NCBI RefSeq assembly: GCF_037975245.1
Contig: NC_092576.1
Span: forward strand, 694,501-758,500
Length of the DNA: 64,000 bases
Direction: 5' to 3'
DNA from: Apostichopus japonicus
Lineage: Eukaryota > Echinodermata > Holothuroidea > Aspidochirotida > Stichopodidae
The notes under the pieces were generated by a model. That model was not told the DNA's origin and did no database searches. It was given only the letters and a program-made list of their open reading frames with translations. Position numbers and translations under genes: made by a program. This document shows, one piece after another, positions 1 to 11,925 of the stretch. Position 1 is the stretch's first letter. Each line of letters starts with the position of its first letter.

Positions 1-647
1 AATACTTGTGATCAGAACTCGAAAAAATGTTAAAAGAAGTATAATTTTGAATACATCACTGGATCTCATTTGGGGGGGGGGGGGGCAAGACTGTAGCACA
101 AAGCAAATTTGAAGAAGAAAAAAACCTGGCTCCCTCTGGCTACGCCACTGGCCTCCCCTAGCTGTATATATAGACTCGGAATGATATCATAATTATCTAC
201 CCTTTAATTCTCCTCTCAATCCCTACAATAATGCATTTGATCGTCGTGATCATTGCATCAATGGATCCAGCTAGTCCAATTCTATCACAAACAGTATTTT
301 TATCGATTTTTATGACGTTATATTGTGGAGCGGTATTTTGCGCCAATGTAAACTTTGCCCGACTGGCTTAAAATTCTATATTTAAATAATAAAGACAAAG
401 CTCAGTTTTTCAATGTCATATCGATTGCCTCCGACCTCTGGTAATTTTTTTATTATATTTTTAAAATTTGTGTATGTCTTTTTTAACATGCCGCCTTTTA
501 TTCAAGTATAAGAAAAGATGTGAACCTTAAAGGTCAAGTGACACGTAATAGATTTCCTTCAAACTTGCACAAATTGAGAAGCTACATATCAAAACCCTAT
601 ACTCCAAATTTTGAGTTCCACGATTGTTTCTTTGCTGTTTTAATTAA
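1..647. other. Non-coding stretch, no gene seen
   Basis: No open frame with recognisable protein features is visible. It holds a poly-G run at about 71-85 and ordinary AT-rich sequence. Positions 640-647 (TTAATTAA) are the left target duplication of the adjoining transposon. Confidence 0.6.
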
Positions 648-1015
648 CAGTGGCGTAGGAAGGTACTTTTGAGTGGAGGGCTGAAGACTGATGGCCGGCC
701 TGGGGGAGGGGTCTAAGGGGAGGGGGTGTCCCCCTCCCCTTTGGAATTTTTTTGCATTTCCAGGTGGCCTCAGATGCAATTTGGTGCAATATAGCACACT
801 TCAACACCCAATCCATTTTGTAAATAATTTTGCATTTTTACCTGGCCTTATAGATGCAATTTGGTGCTCCAAATGAGATTTTTTTCTCAATTGGAAATGA
901 AAAAGGGGTTTTCTGACTCGCGGAGCGGGGGGTGGAATGATACTTCCGCCCCCACCCCCATATTTTTCACTGGGGGGCTGGCGCCCCCCCCAGCCCCCCG
1001 GTTCCTACGTCCTTG
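648..1015 (+). mobile_element. hAT-type MITE with 8-bp target duplication
   Basis: A 368-bp non-autonomous element. It begins CAGTGGCGTAGGAAGG and ends CGGTTCCTACGTCCTTG, so its ends are short imperfect inverted repeats (C-A at the tip, shared GCGTAGGAA / TTCCTACG core). It is flanked on both sides by TTAATTAA (640-647 and 1016-1023), an 8-bp duplication as made by hAT transposases. The interior is rich in G and C runs. A second copy of the same family lies inverted at 26103-26473 with its own duplication. No transposase is encoded; the short ORFs across it are incidental. Confidence 0.85.
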
Positions 1016-1167
1016 TTAATTAAGTTAATAACCAAGCTAATTCCGTAAGATAAAGACGTCACGGGGGGAACCGCCAATGTTACCAAAACTAAGTAGGCAT
1101 AATATGCTAACCAAGATCAAAGCCGTAAACAATACGTCACGGACAGTAAACAAAATATCATATGAGA

Positions 1168-2989
1168 ATGGGTGCACAGCAGTACAAGAAAGTTTCGTGT
1201 TCGTCAAACACTGTATACAGCGATAGCTTAGTACCAGTACACTCAGCCAGCCTAGCTGCCAAAGTAAAGATTGGCTTGGACCTTCGAGCGAATTCTTATG
1301 TGTGCAGTGCGCACTTAACTAGTTAAAGTTTCGTTTCCTATCGCCTATCCGCGCAACTTGGACTTGGAACACCAACAGCTCCCCGTCTACAAGACAATGC
1401 CGTTCCTTCTCTATTTGGAGAAAGTATCGTCAAATCTCTCGGAGATATAGAAACAAGTAGACCAGTAATTGCGAAGCTGGATCGGAAAAGAGTAGGTGTA
1501 TTTTCTGGCCTAGGCCTACTACAAGGACTAACTTAGTATTATTACTAACTTACAGTAGGCTAATTCTGATAATTTCGATCAGTTAGTTAGGCCCTAAATT
1601 AGGTATGGCGACGATAAAGTTAGGCGTAGGCTAGGGCTCATTTGATCAGTGGTACATCATGAAGAATCCAGAATGACAAGCATCAGATGTTTACATGTCA
1701 TTTTGCCCAATAATGTGCTCCCACCTATCTTCATACTCAGTCATGGCTCAAATGTTACCAGTAAATGACATCCTTATATTTTGCCATTTTGGTGGTAGGG
1801 CTGCAGTTTTGTTACAAGAGGAAACGCTTGTGACAGGTGCACATGCTTTCAAAAAAATCAAACTGCTTTTCTTAAATGAACTTTCATAACTTCCTTGTTA
1901 TTTTCTTTTCCAATTTTCACTACTTAGATTAATCTAGAAGCTGTTCCTCAACCAACTGCAGTGAAAATACAAAGGCAGGATTCTGCAGAATGTACATCTC
2001 CATCTAAAGGTAGCATGATCTTATACATGTGCTTGTAAATACCGAAAAACAGTTGGGAAATGGGGAAGGGGAGGGTGGTGACAGGCATTAAAGATTTAAG
2101 TAGTCAGCTTTGAACGGGATACAAGGAATCTCCACCAGTAAAACATCGAGGCATGTATATGGGGGCAAGCTACCAGACAAAAAGGAGGCAGCAGTATTAT
2201 GCCCAAAAGGTCCCCATAAATAGGCATGAATAGAGTGATGGGTGGGGGGGGGGGGGTGGAAATGTGGTGGAGAAGTGTAAGCTAGGGTAATACAAGGAAG
2301 AATGGAAAACTTTCATACATCTATAGAGTATCCTATAGCAGAAGTGAGTACAGGGGCCAAAATGTTAGAAACAGTACTTGTTGAAAGCAAAATAGCAATT
2401 AAAACTGCACATCGGGGCAGGCTGACTAGGGGATAACATACATTGTATTTAATCCATCATATCCGCCTGTCTGACAAGAGTGGTTGAGGAGGCTATACCT
2501 GATGGGTTCACAGGAAAATATATAGACTACATCTATAGTTACTGAGAGAAGGGAGATTGTAGCTATACTATATGAACCAAGCTGTTTGTCATTTGCAGTG
2601 CTCATGGTGTGAGTGGCCCATATTTTTGCAGTCACATAAAGAAGGAGGATATGCTCTCCTTGAGAAAAGATAAGAGAACCATCTAGGCAGCTGACCCCTG
2701 TCCATGAGCAGCCTACTGTATGTGTGTGGTATAATAAGCGTTTATTCTAATTTTCAGTGAATGTAACACATGTAGAAGTCCAGTGTTCACTGGTCCCCCT
2801 ACCACCATTGAAGTTGCTGACTGGACCAACAGAGACAAGAACACCATCAATGCAACCAGGGCCATCTCACAGTGGCGATGATATGGCATCCTCATAGGGA
2901 TACACCGAAAAACCGCCAGGTAGTCCGGACTACACTCCATCAGTTCACTCATCTGATGAATCTGAACATGACAAAGATGACCCTTCAAG
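1168..2989 (+). pseudogene. Decayed THAP-domain protein gene (three exons, two in-frame stops)
   Basis: Three segments join in one reading frame across GT-AG boundaries: exon 1 at 1168-1491 (donor GTAGGT, phase 0), exon 2 at 1928-2009 (donor GTAGCA, phase 1) and exon 3 at 2758-2989 (donor GTAATT). Exon 1 starts at an ATG and carries the tail of a THAP zinc-finger: a YVCSAH motif giving the last Cys and His of the C2CH set, then a LGLGTPTAPRLQDNAVPSLF stretch, which fits the AVPTIF box that closes THAP domains. THAP proteins bind DNA through this finger and are often derived from transposase genes. The frame is broken by TAA at 1324-1326, inside the domain, and by TAG at 2895-2897 in exon 3. 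The amino-terminal CxxC pair is not clearly present. Exons 2 and 3 encode a Pro/Ser-rich linker of unknown role. Splice sites and frame survive, so decay is either recent or the stops are assembly errors. A further exon near 3586 is possible but unrecognised. Confidence 0.5.
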
Positions 2990-3863
2990 GTAATTTTCAA
3001 GATTGATAGTAGATTAGTCTGGCAAATCAATTGGTGCTATCACTTTCTGGAAAGAGGATCATTATTAATTTTGACACCAACACTGTGGGGCAGTCTGGAA
3101 TGTGTGGTGAGGCCATCAGTCTTTACTTCATTTAGCGTATACATGCTGTATCTGGTAGAGTTGTCACAGCGGTATGTGAACAAGAAATAAAGGCACAAAC
3201 AATTAGTTGGATTTAACAGAGTATATTATATCTTCACTTGGCTGGATATCTGCTACTGAATACAAATGGTGAAATTTGCATCCTATACACTCTTTTACCA
3301 TAGATTACAAGGGGATGGGACAGGATGTTACTCTGTCCACATGTTTACTTTACTACATAAACAGTGGTTAAGCTACTGAGAAAATGACCACACATCCTGC
3401 TGAAGATTACATGATCCATAATATTAGGTGCACAAACAAAATATTAGGGTTTTTGTTGTAATCAGTAAAAATATATTGGAATTGTTCAGGCACAAGAAAT
3501 GGAGTGATTGGAATGCCTCTATCTAAATGGTATGTTTTTATGAACTATTATTATATGATTCTTCATATCTATACTTTTCTACAGATTACGTATGGGAAAT
3601 TTTTGACTGCTTGCACAACTTCTGCAGAAGTGGAACTCTGGGAGAGGAGTGTCCTGTTCCTGTCAGAAAAGAGCAACCACCACTTGCAAGCTCCTATGCT
3701 CATCCAAACAATGAGGATGCCATGAAACAACACTGAAGCAGATTTCAAAAGCTTTGCTGAAGTGGTTGATGGCCTCCCAATGTCTAATTTTGTTTCATTG
3801 TAGTGGGGAGCAATCGACTCTGTGAATTGTCTGTTCACATGATGTTTTGGCACAGCTGCAGAG
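2990..3863. other. Possible continuation of the THAP locus; no recognisable domain
   Basis: A plausible acceptor (TTTTCTACAG) ends near 3585 and is followed by about 150 bp open in two frames. Neither frame gives a recognisable domain, and splicing in phase 2 from the donor at 2990 meets a stop within eight codons. Nothing else stands out. Confidence 0.25.
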
Positions 3864-5505
3864 CAGTGTTAATTGGCGATATATCGAAAATTATTATTAT
3901 CGCGATAATTTTTTTTTAAGGCGATATTTTTTGAGGATTGAACAAATGACGATAATTTCTTGTGAAAAAAATTGAAATAGATGTAGAAAAAAAATTCTCC
4001 GTTTTATGTGTAAATAATGTTATTCTAGCATTCCATGGTTAAGAAAGTTGAAAAGAAATATTTAATCAACTTCATTTACTGACTTTTGAACTTCGTAAAA
4101 ACCCGTTCTTTACAACATTGACTGTATAGAGAACAAAACTCTGAAAATCAGTAGAGAAATTACCAATTGTGTACGAAAAGTAAGTTGGTACACCTTTCTA
4201 ATTTTACGAAAGATCGAGCAAAATACTTTCGAAATATTCACGCGAAACTGGCATATCGTGCTAAATGCAACAAGTGTCATGTAAATAAGGCTCTAGTACA
4301 CCCATTTATGAATAAACCAGAAGACCACATCTGGTATAAAGCGGGGGAAAGAAAGTATTTTCTAGAATTTCCAAAAAAAAAAAATAATAATAATATCCTA
4401 CCATAGTTAAGTGTATAGTAAATAGCCTAACCACTTCGTCGGTTACGGATCTCACGTAACAACAAAAACACAACTAATTGTGTTTTGCGAAGTTGACGAT
4501 TTCTACAAGGACATGGAAACAATATTTAGCATTAAGTTAATCATGCCTAGTGGCACAAAACATGGAATTACAAGGTTTACTTTCATAAAGATGGCCATAC
4601 TGTATACTGGGCCTTGATATCGTGCTATGTCTGTATGGTATAGACTGTGCCTCGTGTATCATGGGGAAAAGATTGTTTTGTTCATGCGGAGGAGTCGGTT
4701 GGCTTGAGGTGTGTTTTACTTACCTTAATGTTACGGGGATATTTACCTACTTTCCTTGAACGTCTAAGATAATATTTCGCATAACTTTACGGATCCTTTA
4801 CTGACTGACCTAATTAATTCTAGAGTGGAGCCAAAAAAGTTTACTCCATGAAAAGTTTTTTGGAACCGTGCCAAAAATGTTAACAAACAGGTGTTAGACA
4901 GGGGGATTGTTTTGCAAGGTACCTGAGAAAATTTGAAGCACATTGTAGCCTACCGTGATATTTAAGTACGGTTAAACAGTTGTAAACTTAGGCAGTCTAG
5001 AAACGGGGCTTTGCCGAACGTAGTTTGTTTCATAATATCGACAGTTTTGTAAGTTAAACTTTATAAAGATTGTAAGACATATTAATTCTCTTTTCATTTT
5101 ATCACATAATATAGCTACTCTAACTTGTCATTTTAAAACTTTCATCAGTTTCGTGACAATTTAAATTCATAAAGTTAGTCAGTATTTTGAATCCTCAATT
5201 GCGAATTTTTTGATCGCCAGACACGAAAAAATACTTAACTTTTCCGGGGGCCTTCGCCCCTGGACCCCCACAAGGGGTTCCACCCCTTGAACCCAACGGG
5301 GCTCTAAGGCGGGCCTTGAACCCCACGCCATTATGCTCGGTGTGTTTGCTGCGCGAAAACACCGGTGGGAAATCGGCAGTTGTTTTTAGTGTGTTCGCGA
5401 ACACACTAAAAACAACAAGAAAAAATTATCGTAATTATCGAAATATCGCGATAATTTTTGAACTATTTATCGTGACATTAAAAAGCAAATATCGCCCAAC
5501 CTTAG
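3864..5505 (+). mobile_element. DNA transposon remnant with GGCGATA ends
   Basis: The left end (CAGTGTTAATTGGCGATA) and right end (TATCGCCCAACCTTAG) are imperfect inverted repeats, and both are followed internally by runs of ATTATCGCGATAAT. No target duplication could be matched. The interior from about 4135 to 4950 is a diverged relative of the two hAT elements at 24642-27188 and 27406-30912: it shares the stretches around ACCAATTGTGTACGAAAAG and CGTGTATCATGGGG, with an extra insertion of about 180 bp near 4680. No transposase frame survives. The right part holds a GC-rich patch (5240-5340) and a perfect 38-bp palindrome. Confidence 0.6.
5379..5416. repeat. Perfect 38-bp palindrome
   Basis: The arm GTTGTTTTTAGTGTGTTCG is followed directly by its exact reverse complement with no spacer. 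It lies just inside the right end of the element at 3864-5505 and could form a 19-bp cruciform. Confidence 0.9.
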
Positions 5506-6244
5506 TTGCTACCAGCCTTTAGGGAAGTTGCTAAAGTCTTACATTAAAGTTTTACTTACATCTGGTTTCCATTGTAACTAACTAAATGATAACATTATAT
5601 AAACAAAAGTTCCAATGACAAGTATTCCTCTCTAGAGAGCTTAGACTTCATAAAAATCAATTTCATGCGGACTTAATATTTGGTGTTTCAAACATGTTGC
5701 CAATTTTTTGTTTTTCTCGAAATGTATTGACAGAAATTTGCTGTTTGTTCCCTGCATGGGATAAAATGTTATATTTTTGTCCCATTTATGAAAAAGTAAC
5801 CTTGATATTCCATGGATTTATGAACAATTTCAGATTGATTTTCACTACACTTTTATTAAAATGAAAGCCTAAGCTCTCCAGATCCCATTGACATAGTGGT
5901 TTAGGCTACTTTATTCAAACTGTTCTTCTATTTTAACCTAGTATATTTGAGATTTCAATCATCCAGATTTTGTTGGCAGGCTACTAGAAGTTACAGCTTT
6001 TGTTACAAGAGAGAATACATACAAAAAATTAACTTGAGTTTTTATTATTTATTACTGTTATGTACTTCCCAAACTTGAAAATGTAAAATTTCATCCAAGA
6101 TTGTAGTTAATACCATGAACCAGAAAAATGTATCCTGGAATTCCAAAATGTTCACCATTCAGCCACAAAACAGACAGGACTGAACCCAGTTTCATGAAAC
6201 TTTGCAGAAATGATAGTTTGACTTGGAATACAAAGTCCACATTC
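5506..6244. other. Non-coding stretch downstream of the P2X7-domain gene
   Basis: This covers the 3' side of the minus-strand gene that ends at 6245. It is AT-rich with no recognisable ORF; part is presumably the 3' untranslated region of that gene. No clear polyadenylation site was fixed. Confidence 0.5.
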
Positions 6245-7884
6245 TCACTGTCTTGGTAATTTAAACCCTTCATACTGTTCAGATGGAAAAGCTGCTCGAA
6301 TCCTCCTTACTGCACAGGATGGGAGAACAACACAAACCTCCTTCCCTAAAAACTGCCAGCACATCCGTACAAGTTGTCTGTATGCTGTGTGTCTGTATTT
6401 CCTGTAAAATAATCATATGAAAACAAGCTATGAAAGATGAAGACACAAGGGGCTTCAACTTTAAAATAAATCTCCATATGATTTCCAGAATTTTGATTGG
6501 CCCCTAAATCTGCTTCCCCTAAAGTTTTAGGCCTAGCTATGCAATCTACACAAACTGATCATTGAACCTCGGTGACTAAAATTTGTAAATGGATAATGCT
6601 CAAGTATGGTGGACATTTTTTGTGTGGCATTTGGTTCCGTGGCTCAGTGTAAATGACTACTATGTCAGTCAGCATGAAAAGGGTTAACCTCAAGGACATT
6701 GCACCAGTTTTTTTTTTTTTGCACAAAATGTCCTAATCAGAAGCAGGTTTTGAACATGGTGCACACATTTTCTTGATCTAATCTATATCTTATTGTAATT
6801 CCCTTCACCACAAAACTAAACTATGGATACAAGCACACCTGTATTGTTACATCATTCAACAGCAGGTCAGAGCAATGAATAAAGGTATACAACAAATATA
6901 ATGTATTCTCTACTTACTCATGGATGCTATTTTCCTGTGCATGGCCACCATACTGTTGAAGGTACACGTAGTAGGCTGTCTGTTGCACCCATGGGTTCAG
7001 GCACACAGCTTCAAAACCTGGGTTTAAGGTGATGCATGCAGCACCTTCTTCATCCATCACATTCCTTACTTTTTCTATTTCCCTGCAGCATCTACACTCC
7101 CTTGCTGTAGGCATCACAGCTGCACACTGGCCACAATGACACCTGTAAACAATGCAACCAGTTCAAATGCTAAAGAGCCAATTTTCAATGACTCCATAAC
7201 GGCCTCAATTATTGGGGCATACTAACATGTCACAATAGAAAAAAAAACAGGCCGATGTTGCCTCGTTTCCAACTCTATTTCCCACTTCTGAATCCATTCC
7301 CTTGATTGAGAAAATCTGGTTATGAAATTAGCTTAAGACGAAAAGCTGGTGTGAGGTGCCACCTTCTCCCCCCCCCCCCCCAACTCTTTCCCTGAATTGT
7401 GGTAACTTCACTAATTTGCCACTACAAATGCTAGGAAATTAATAATAGACCACCCCTGAATTTATGGTGCACTCTTCCAGTTGGCTCCTTCAATCTACTA
7501 ACCAAATGAAATATGTCTGTGTGAAAAGTTCCTGGGGCATGTGCTGCCACAACTTTTAAGGAAAATAGTAACTTCCTTAACTTAACTCGACCCCACTCTC
7601 ATGTTAATTTTGATGCCCCATCAACAAATTGGCTAGCTAAGAGTATGAGCAAAGTTAGGAAACATTTATCAGTTCTAGCCTAGGCCTAACTAGTTGTCAC
7701 CATGCTAATACAACTATCTACAGTATAGTACGCTAGGCGTAACGTTACCATTGCGTTCCGTCAAGACGATCAATTTCGACATCGCTGTCCGATCCCCCTC
7801 CTCTTCGCTGGTCTCCGGTTCGAACATGTAGGGAAAAACTTCCCACGATTGTCGACCATGTCCTCCATTACCCTGCCTTCTTTG
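6245..7884 (-). CDS. P2X7 intracellular-domain (P2RX7-C-like) protein, three exons
   Basis: Read on the minus strand: exon 1 ends at 7749 (donor GTAACG), exon 2 is 7142-6918 (donor GTAAGT), exon 3 is 6401-6245 and ends at a TGA. Phases match across both introns; the Trp codon before the first Cys is split TG|G. The product carries the cysteine-rich ballast domain of P2X7 receptors: CHCGQC, then ECRCC, ACIT, VCLNPWV in exon 2, and LPSCAVRRIRAAFPSE with YEGFK in exon 3. In P2X7 this cytoplasmic domain binds zinc and guanine nucleotide; stand-alone versions, as here with no channel region, are numerous in invertebrates and of unknown function. Exon 1 encodes an Arg/Gly-rich start, a PYMFEPE motif and an acidic SDSDVEID linker typical of the family. 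PYMFEPE and the linker lie in different frames, separated by a C5 run on the plus strand (7794-7798), so one base appears missing there: a pseudogene lesion or a homopolymer error. The start codon is not found; the open stretch begins at 7884 after an in-frame TAG, so an upstream exon is likely. Confidence 0.82.
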
Positions 7885-8189
7885 CTATCAATTGCTATCT
7901 AAATACTGTGTGTCAAAGCCACCGGCAAGCATTTCGCGATATGTATAAGCTATGCTATGTATGCTGTGCTGTGTATATATGCGTACTACAGTGCGTGTAT
8001 AGAAACTGACCGGTGTGAAGTTAGATACTTATTCCCCGTTCCTCGTTCGACATTCGAGAATGAGTAACTGCTACCGATTCAGTTACGTATTCGACAATGG
8101 TATCGACGTAACACCTCTGGCAAGACAAAAGCTTTCTTACAAGATGTTCAACATATGGTCGTGGAAAGAGGTTTATCTATGGCCCATGG

Positions 8190-10250
8190 GTCATATGAAC
8201 TCTAATAACTATGTAGAAGGGTACCATAATGCATCTTGCCCGGTCCAAATAGTTTTTGACCAACTAAAATGACCAGTACTTCATCAGCTCTTAAATTAAT
8301 GTAAAAAAATTACTTTAGGCCCTAATCAAGACTAGCACGCCTTGGACCACCTTACCAATGGGTCATATGAATTCTTAACACATTGTAGAAGGATACCATA
8401 ATGCGTCTTGCCCGGTCCAAAGAAGGCTTGACCAATTAAAATGACCATTAAATCAACATTTTTTTAAATAAATGTAACGGGAACTGAAATAAAAACATTT
8501 GGGCCCTAATCAAATCCAGCACGCCTTGGACCGCCCAACCAATGGGTCATGGGAAGTCTGAGGACCTTGTAGAAGGGTAACATAATGCGTCTTGCCCGGT
8601 CCAAAGAGTGCTTGACCAATTTAAATGACCATGAAATCATTACTTCTTCAATGAGTGTAACGGGACCACGAAAAAGCTTTGGGCCCTAATCCATGCAGCA
8701 CGCCTTGGACCACCTAACCAATGGGTGACATTAACTCTAAGGACATTGTAAAAGAGTACCATAATGCGTCTTGCCCGGTCCAAAGAGTGCTTGACCAATT
8801 AAACTGACCATTAAATCATTACTTCTTTAATGAGTGAAACGGGACCACGAAAGAGCTTTGGGCCCTAATCCATGCAGCACGCCTTGGACCACCTAACCAA
8901 TGGGTAACATGTACTCTAAGGACATTGTAGAAGAGTACCGTAATGCGTCTTGCCCGGTCCAAAGCGTGCTTGACCAATTTAAATGACCACTAAATCATTA
9001 CTTCTTTAATGAGTGTAATTGGACCATGAAAAAGCTTTGGGCCCTAATCCATGCAGCACGCTTTGGACCACCTAACCAATGGGTGACATTAACTCTAAGG
9101 ACATTGTAAAAGAGTACCATAATGCGTCTTGCCCGGTCCAAAGAGTGCTTGACCAATTAAACTGACCATTAAATCATTACTTCTTTAATGAGTGAAACGG
9201 GACCACGAAAGAGCTTTGGGCCCTAATCCATGCAGCACGCCTTGGACCACCTAACCAATGGGTAACATGTACTCTAAGGACATTGTAGAAGAGTACCGTA
9301 ATGCGTCTTGCCCGGTCCAAAGCGTGCTTGACCAATTTAAATGACCACTAAATCATTACTTCTTTAATGAGTGTAATTGGACCATGAAAAAGCTTTGGGC
9401 CCTAATCCATGCAGCACGCTTTGGACCACCTAACCAATGGGTAACATGTACTCTAAGGACTTTGTAAAAGATTACCATAATGCGTCTTGCCCGGTCCAAA
9501 GCGTGCTTGACCAATTAAACTGACCATGAAATCATTACTTCATCATCGAGTGTAACGGGACCACGAAAAAGCTTTGGACCCTAATCCATGCAGCACGCTT
9601 TGGACCACCAAACCGATGGTTAACATGAACTCTAAGGACATTGTAGAAGAGTACCATAATGCGTCTTGCCCGGTCCAAAGAGTGCTTGACCAATTAAACT
9701 GACCATGAAATCATTACTTCATCATCGAGTGTAACGGGACCACGAAAAAGCTTTGGGCCCTAATCCATGCAGCACGCTTTGGACCACCAAACCGATGGTT
9801 AACATGAATTCTAAGGACATTGTACAACGGTACCATAATGCGTCTTGCCCGGTCCAAAGCGTGCTTGACCAATTAAACTGACCATTAAATCATTACTTCA
9901 TCATCGAGTGTAAAGGGACCACGAAAAAGCTTTGGGCCCCAATCAAGACCAGCACGCCTTGGACCACCTAACTAATAGGTCACAGGAAGTCCAAGAACAT
10001 TGTAGAACGGTACCATGATGCGTCTTGCCCGGTCCAAAGAGTGCTTGACCAATTTAAATGACCACTAAATCATTACTTCGTTAATGAATGTTAATGGACC
10101 TGCAAATATGTTTAGGCCCTTGTGAAGACCAGCACGCCTCGGACCACCCAACCAATTGGTCTTATGAATTCTAAGGACATTGTTGAAGAGTTCCATAATG
10201 CGTCTTACCCGGTCCAAAGAGTATTTGACCAATACAAACGACTAATGCAC
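8190..10250 (+). repeat. Left arm: ~179-bp tandem array (about 12 units)
   Basis: The marker CCCGGTCCAAA recurs near 8239, 8411, 8594, 8773, 8952, 9132, 9311, 9490, 9669, 9848 and 10028, with a variant at 10208; spacing is 179-180 bp apart from the first two units. Each unit also holds TTGACCAATTTAAATGACC, GGGCCCTAATC and CAGCACGCCTTGGACC. The pair 8700-9060 and 9060-9420 is nearly identical, showing a recent two-unit duplication. Confidence 0.9.
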
Positions 10251-11165
10251 AATCATTATCCAGTAGATTCATCAATATCTTCTTTTTTGAATTTCAACTC
10301 TACGTCTGTACCAGTGTGGTGATACAAAACAAAAGCAACACCTTTGGCTCGCAAGTTTAATGCTTATTGGTGCTTTACAATCATCAGCATACAAAGTTTC
10401 CTTCCCATTCCGGAGAAACACACGCGCACTCTTCTTTTTTTTGGGGGGGGGGGGGGCCTTAGCGCAACTACATTTTCAGAATGAAGTGATTTCTGTAGAC
10501 TGGCAACGAACTGAAAACGTTTTAGTTTTAATTATTCGTTTATAGAACTTAATTTTATTTCTTTTATTCATTTCACCCGTCAACCCTTCACATATTTTGA
10601 ACCTTTAACCCCCGTTGTAGATTCTGAAAGATTCCACTGCTACATTCTAGAGCTGACCATGGAGCTATAAACAGACAATCAGTCATCTCGGGTCAAGCGG
10701 AGATAAACTGACTTTAATAGTTTATTTAGCAAAATAGTCTTCAAGTGAAATAGGTCTACCCAGACATATATTTTATGCCGAAATCCCTTTCTGATTTATT
10801 TATGATCTCCATTAGCCATAGTTGGTAATGAACCATCCAAGTTACCCTATAGTGCCATTCTATGCATTTTGATTTATTCGTGTTCCCATGTATGTGCTTG
10901 TTCTTTCTCTTAGCGATTTTTCAATAGAAAGTTTCTCTTGGAGTGTAGAAGGCAGATCCACCATAAGAAGTCTCACTGGGTTTATTCCAACTAAACATAG
11001 ACCAGAGTTAGTGTGATTTTTTAGTTGATTTCCTTTCATTCAGTTCTACCTAATTATTAATTATAACGTCCATAATCTAGCCAGGGACGTCCCTAGAGGG
11101 GGGTGTGGGGTGTCTCACCCCCCCCCCCCAATCTTGGTAAAACTGACGAAAGTTGGAAAATTTTT

Positions 11166-11196
11166 GTGCGACAGTCGGAATTTCCGACTGTCGCAC
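11166..11196. repeat. 31-bp palindrome around GTGCGACAGTCGGAA
   Basis: A 15-base arm GTGCGACAGTCGGAA is followed by one base and its exact complement. A partial extra copy of the arm (TTCCGACTGGCGCAC) follows directly. It lies near the left end of the nested hAT element. Confidence 0.85.
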
Positions 11197-11584
11197 TCGA
11201 ATTTTTCCGACTGGCGCACTCGAATTTTCAAATATTCTTGTAGTGACCTAAAATTTTCGGTCAAAATTGACCTTGAATCAATCATATTTGCTACGATTTC
11301 CTTGTCACAATGAGAAATTGTATGTCGCGATCTTTATACTCCACCATACAAAACTTCGTATGATTTTGAATACTCTAAAAAAAAATGCCTAATAGAACTT
11401 CTGCACAACATATACTTGCTATTAAAACGCTCAATGCTAATCTACGGAAGCTTAAAAATGCCATCGACATAAGAAAAACTTTGCCCCATAAGGTGAAATT
11501 TTTCTGTAAATTGTTTAGATAACAAGATAAAATGTTATCAAAAAACAGAAAAATGTTGCATTGCTTACTTGCTTTAAATGAGTA

Positions 11585-11925
11585 TTTGAACAATTTTGTG
11601 GAAAATGTTTAATTGAAAACTAATCAAATCTCGTCAATTAGTCATTTTTTGCTGCTAAATGTTCATTTGTTTACTTCATTCCATAAGAACAATTGAAAAA
11701 CTTTTCTGAGAAATGTTTAATTGGCAACTTATCTTATCTCGTCAATTTGACATTTTTGGCAAAATGATCAATTGTTCACTTCATTCCAATTGAGCAATTG
11801 AAAAAATTTCTGCAAAATGTTTAATTGACAACTTATCGTATAACGTCAACTCAACATTTTTCTGCAAAATGTTGTTCACATCATTCCAAATGCTCAGTTG
11901 GAATGAAGTGAACAATGTTTTTTTT
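11585..11925. repeat. Diverged ~85-100-bp tandem repeats
   Basis: About four degenerate units share ACTTCATTCCA, CAATTGAAAAA, GAAAATGTTTAATTG and TATCGTCAA-type blocks. They sit inside the hAT element at 11082-12374. Confidence 0.55.

Noticed and set aside
8015-8272. 85-codon ORF, identical at 15289-15546 on the other strand
   Set aside because: It lies in the terminal inverted arms; its second half is the 179-bp array unit, which has stops in other units. Identity follows from the inverted repeat, not from coding constraint.
8190-10250. CRISPR array
   Set aside because: The 179-bp repeats are contiguous, with no short repeat/spacer alternation, and the genome is eukaryotic.
10122-10322. 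66-codon ORF sharing HNAS-PVQ residues with the ORF at 8015-8272
   Set aside because: Just another array unit that happens to be open in the same frame.
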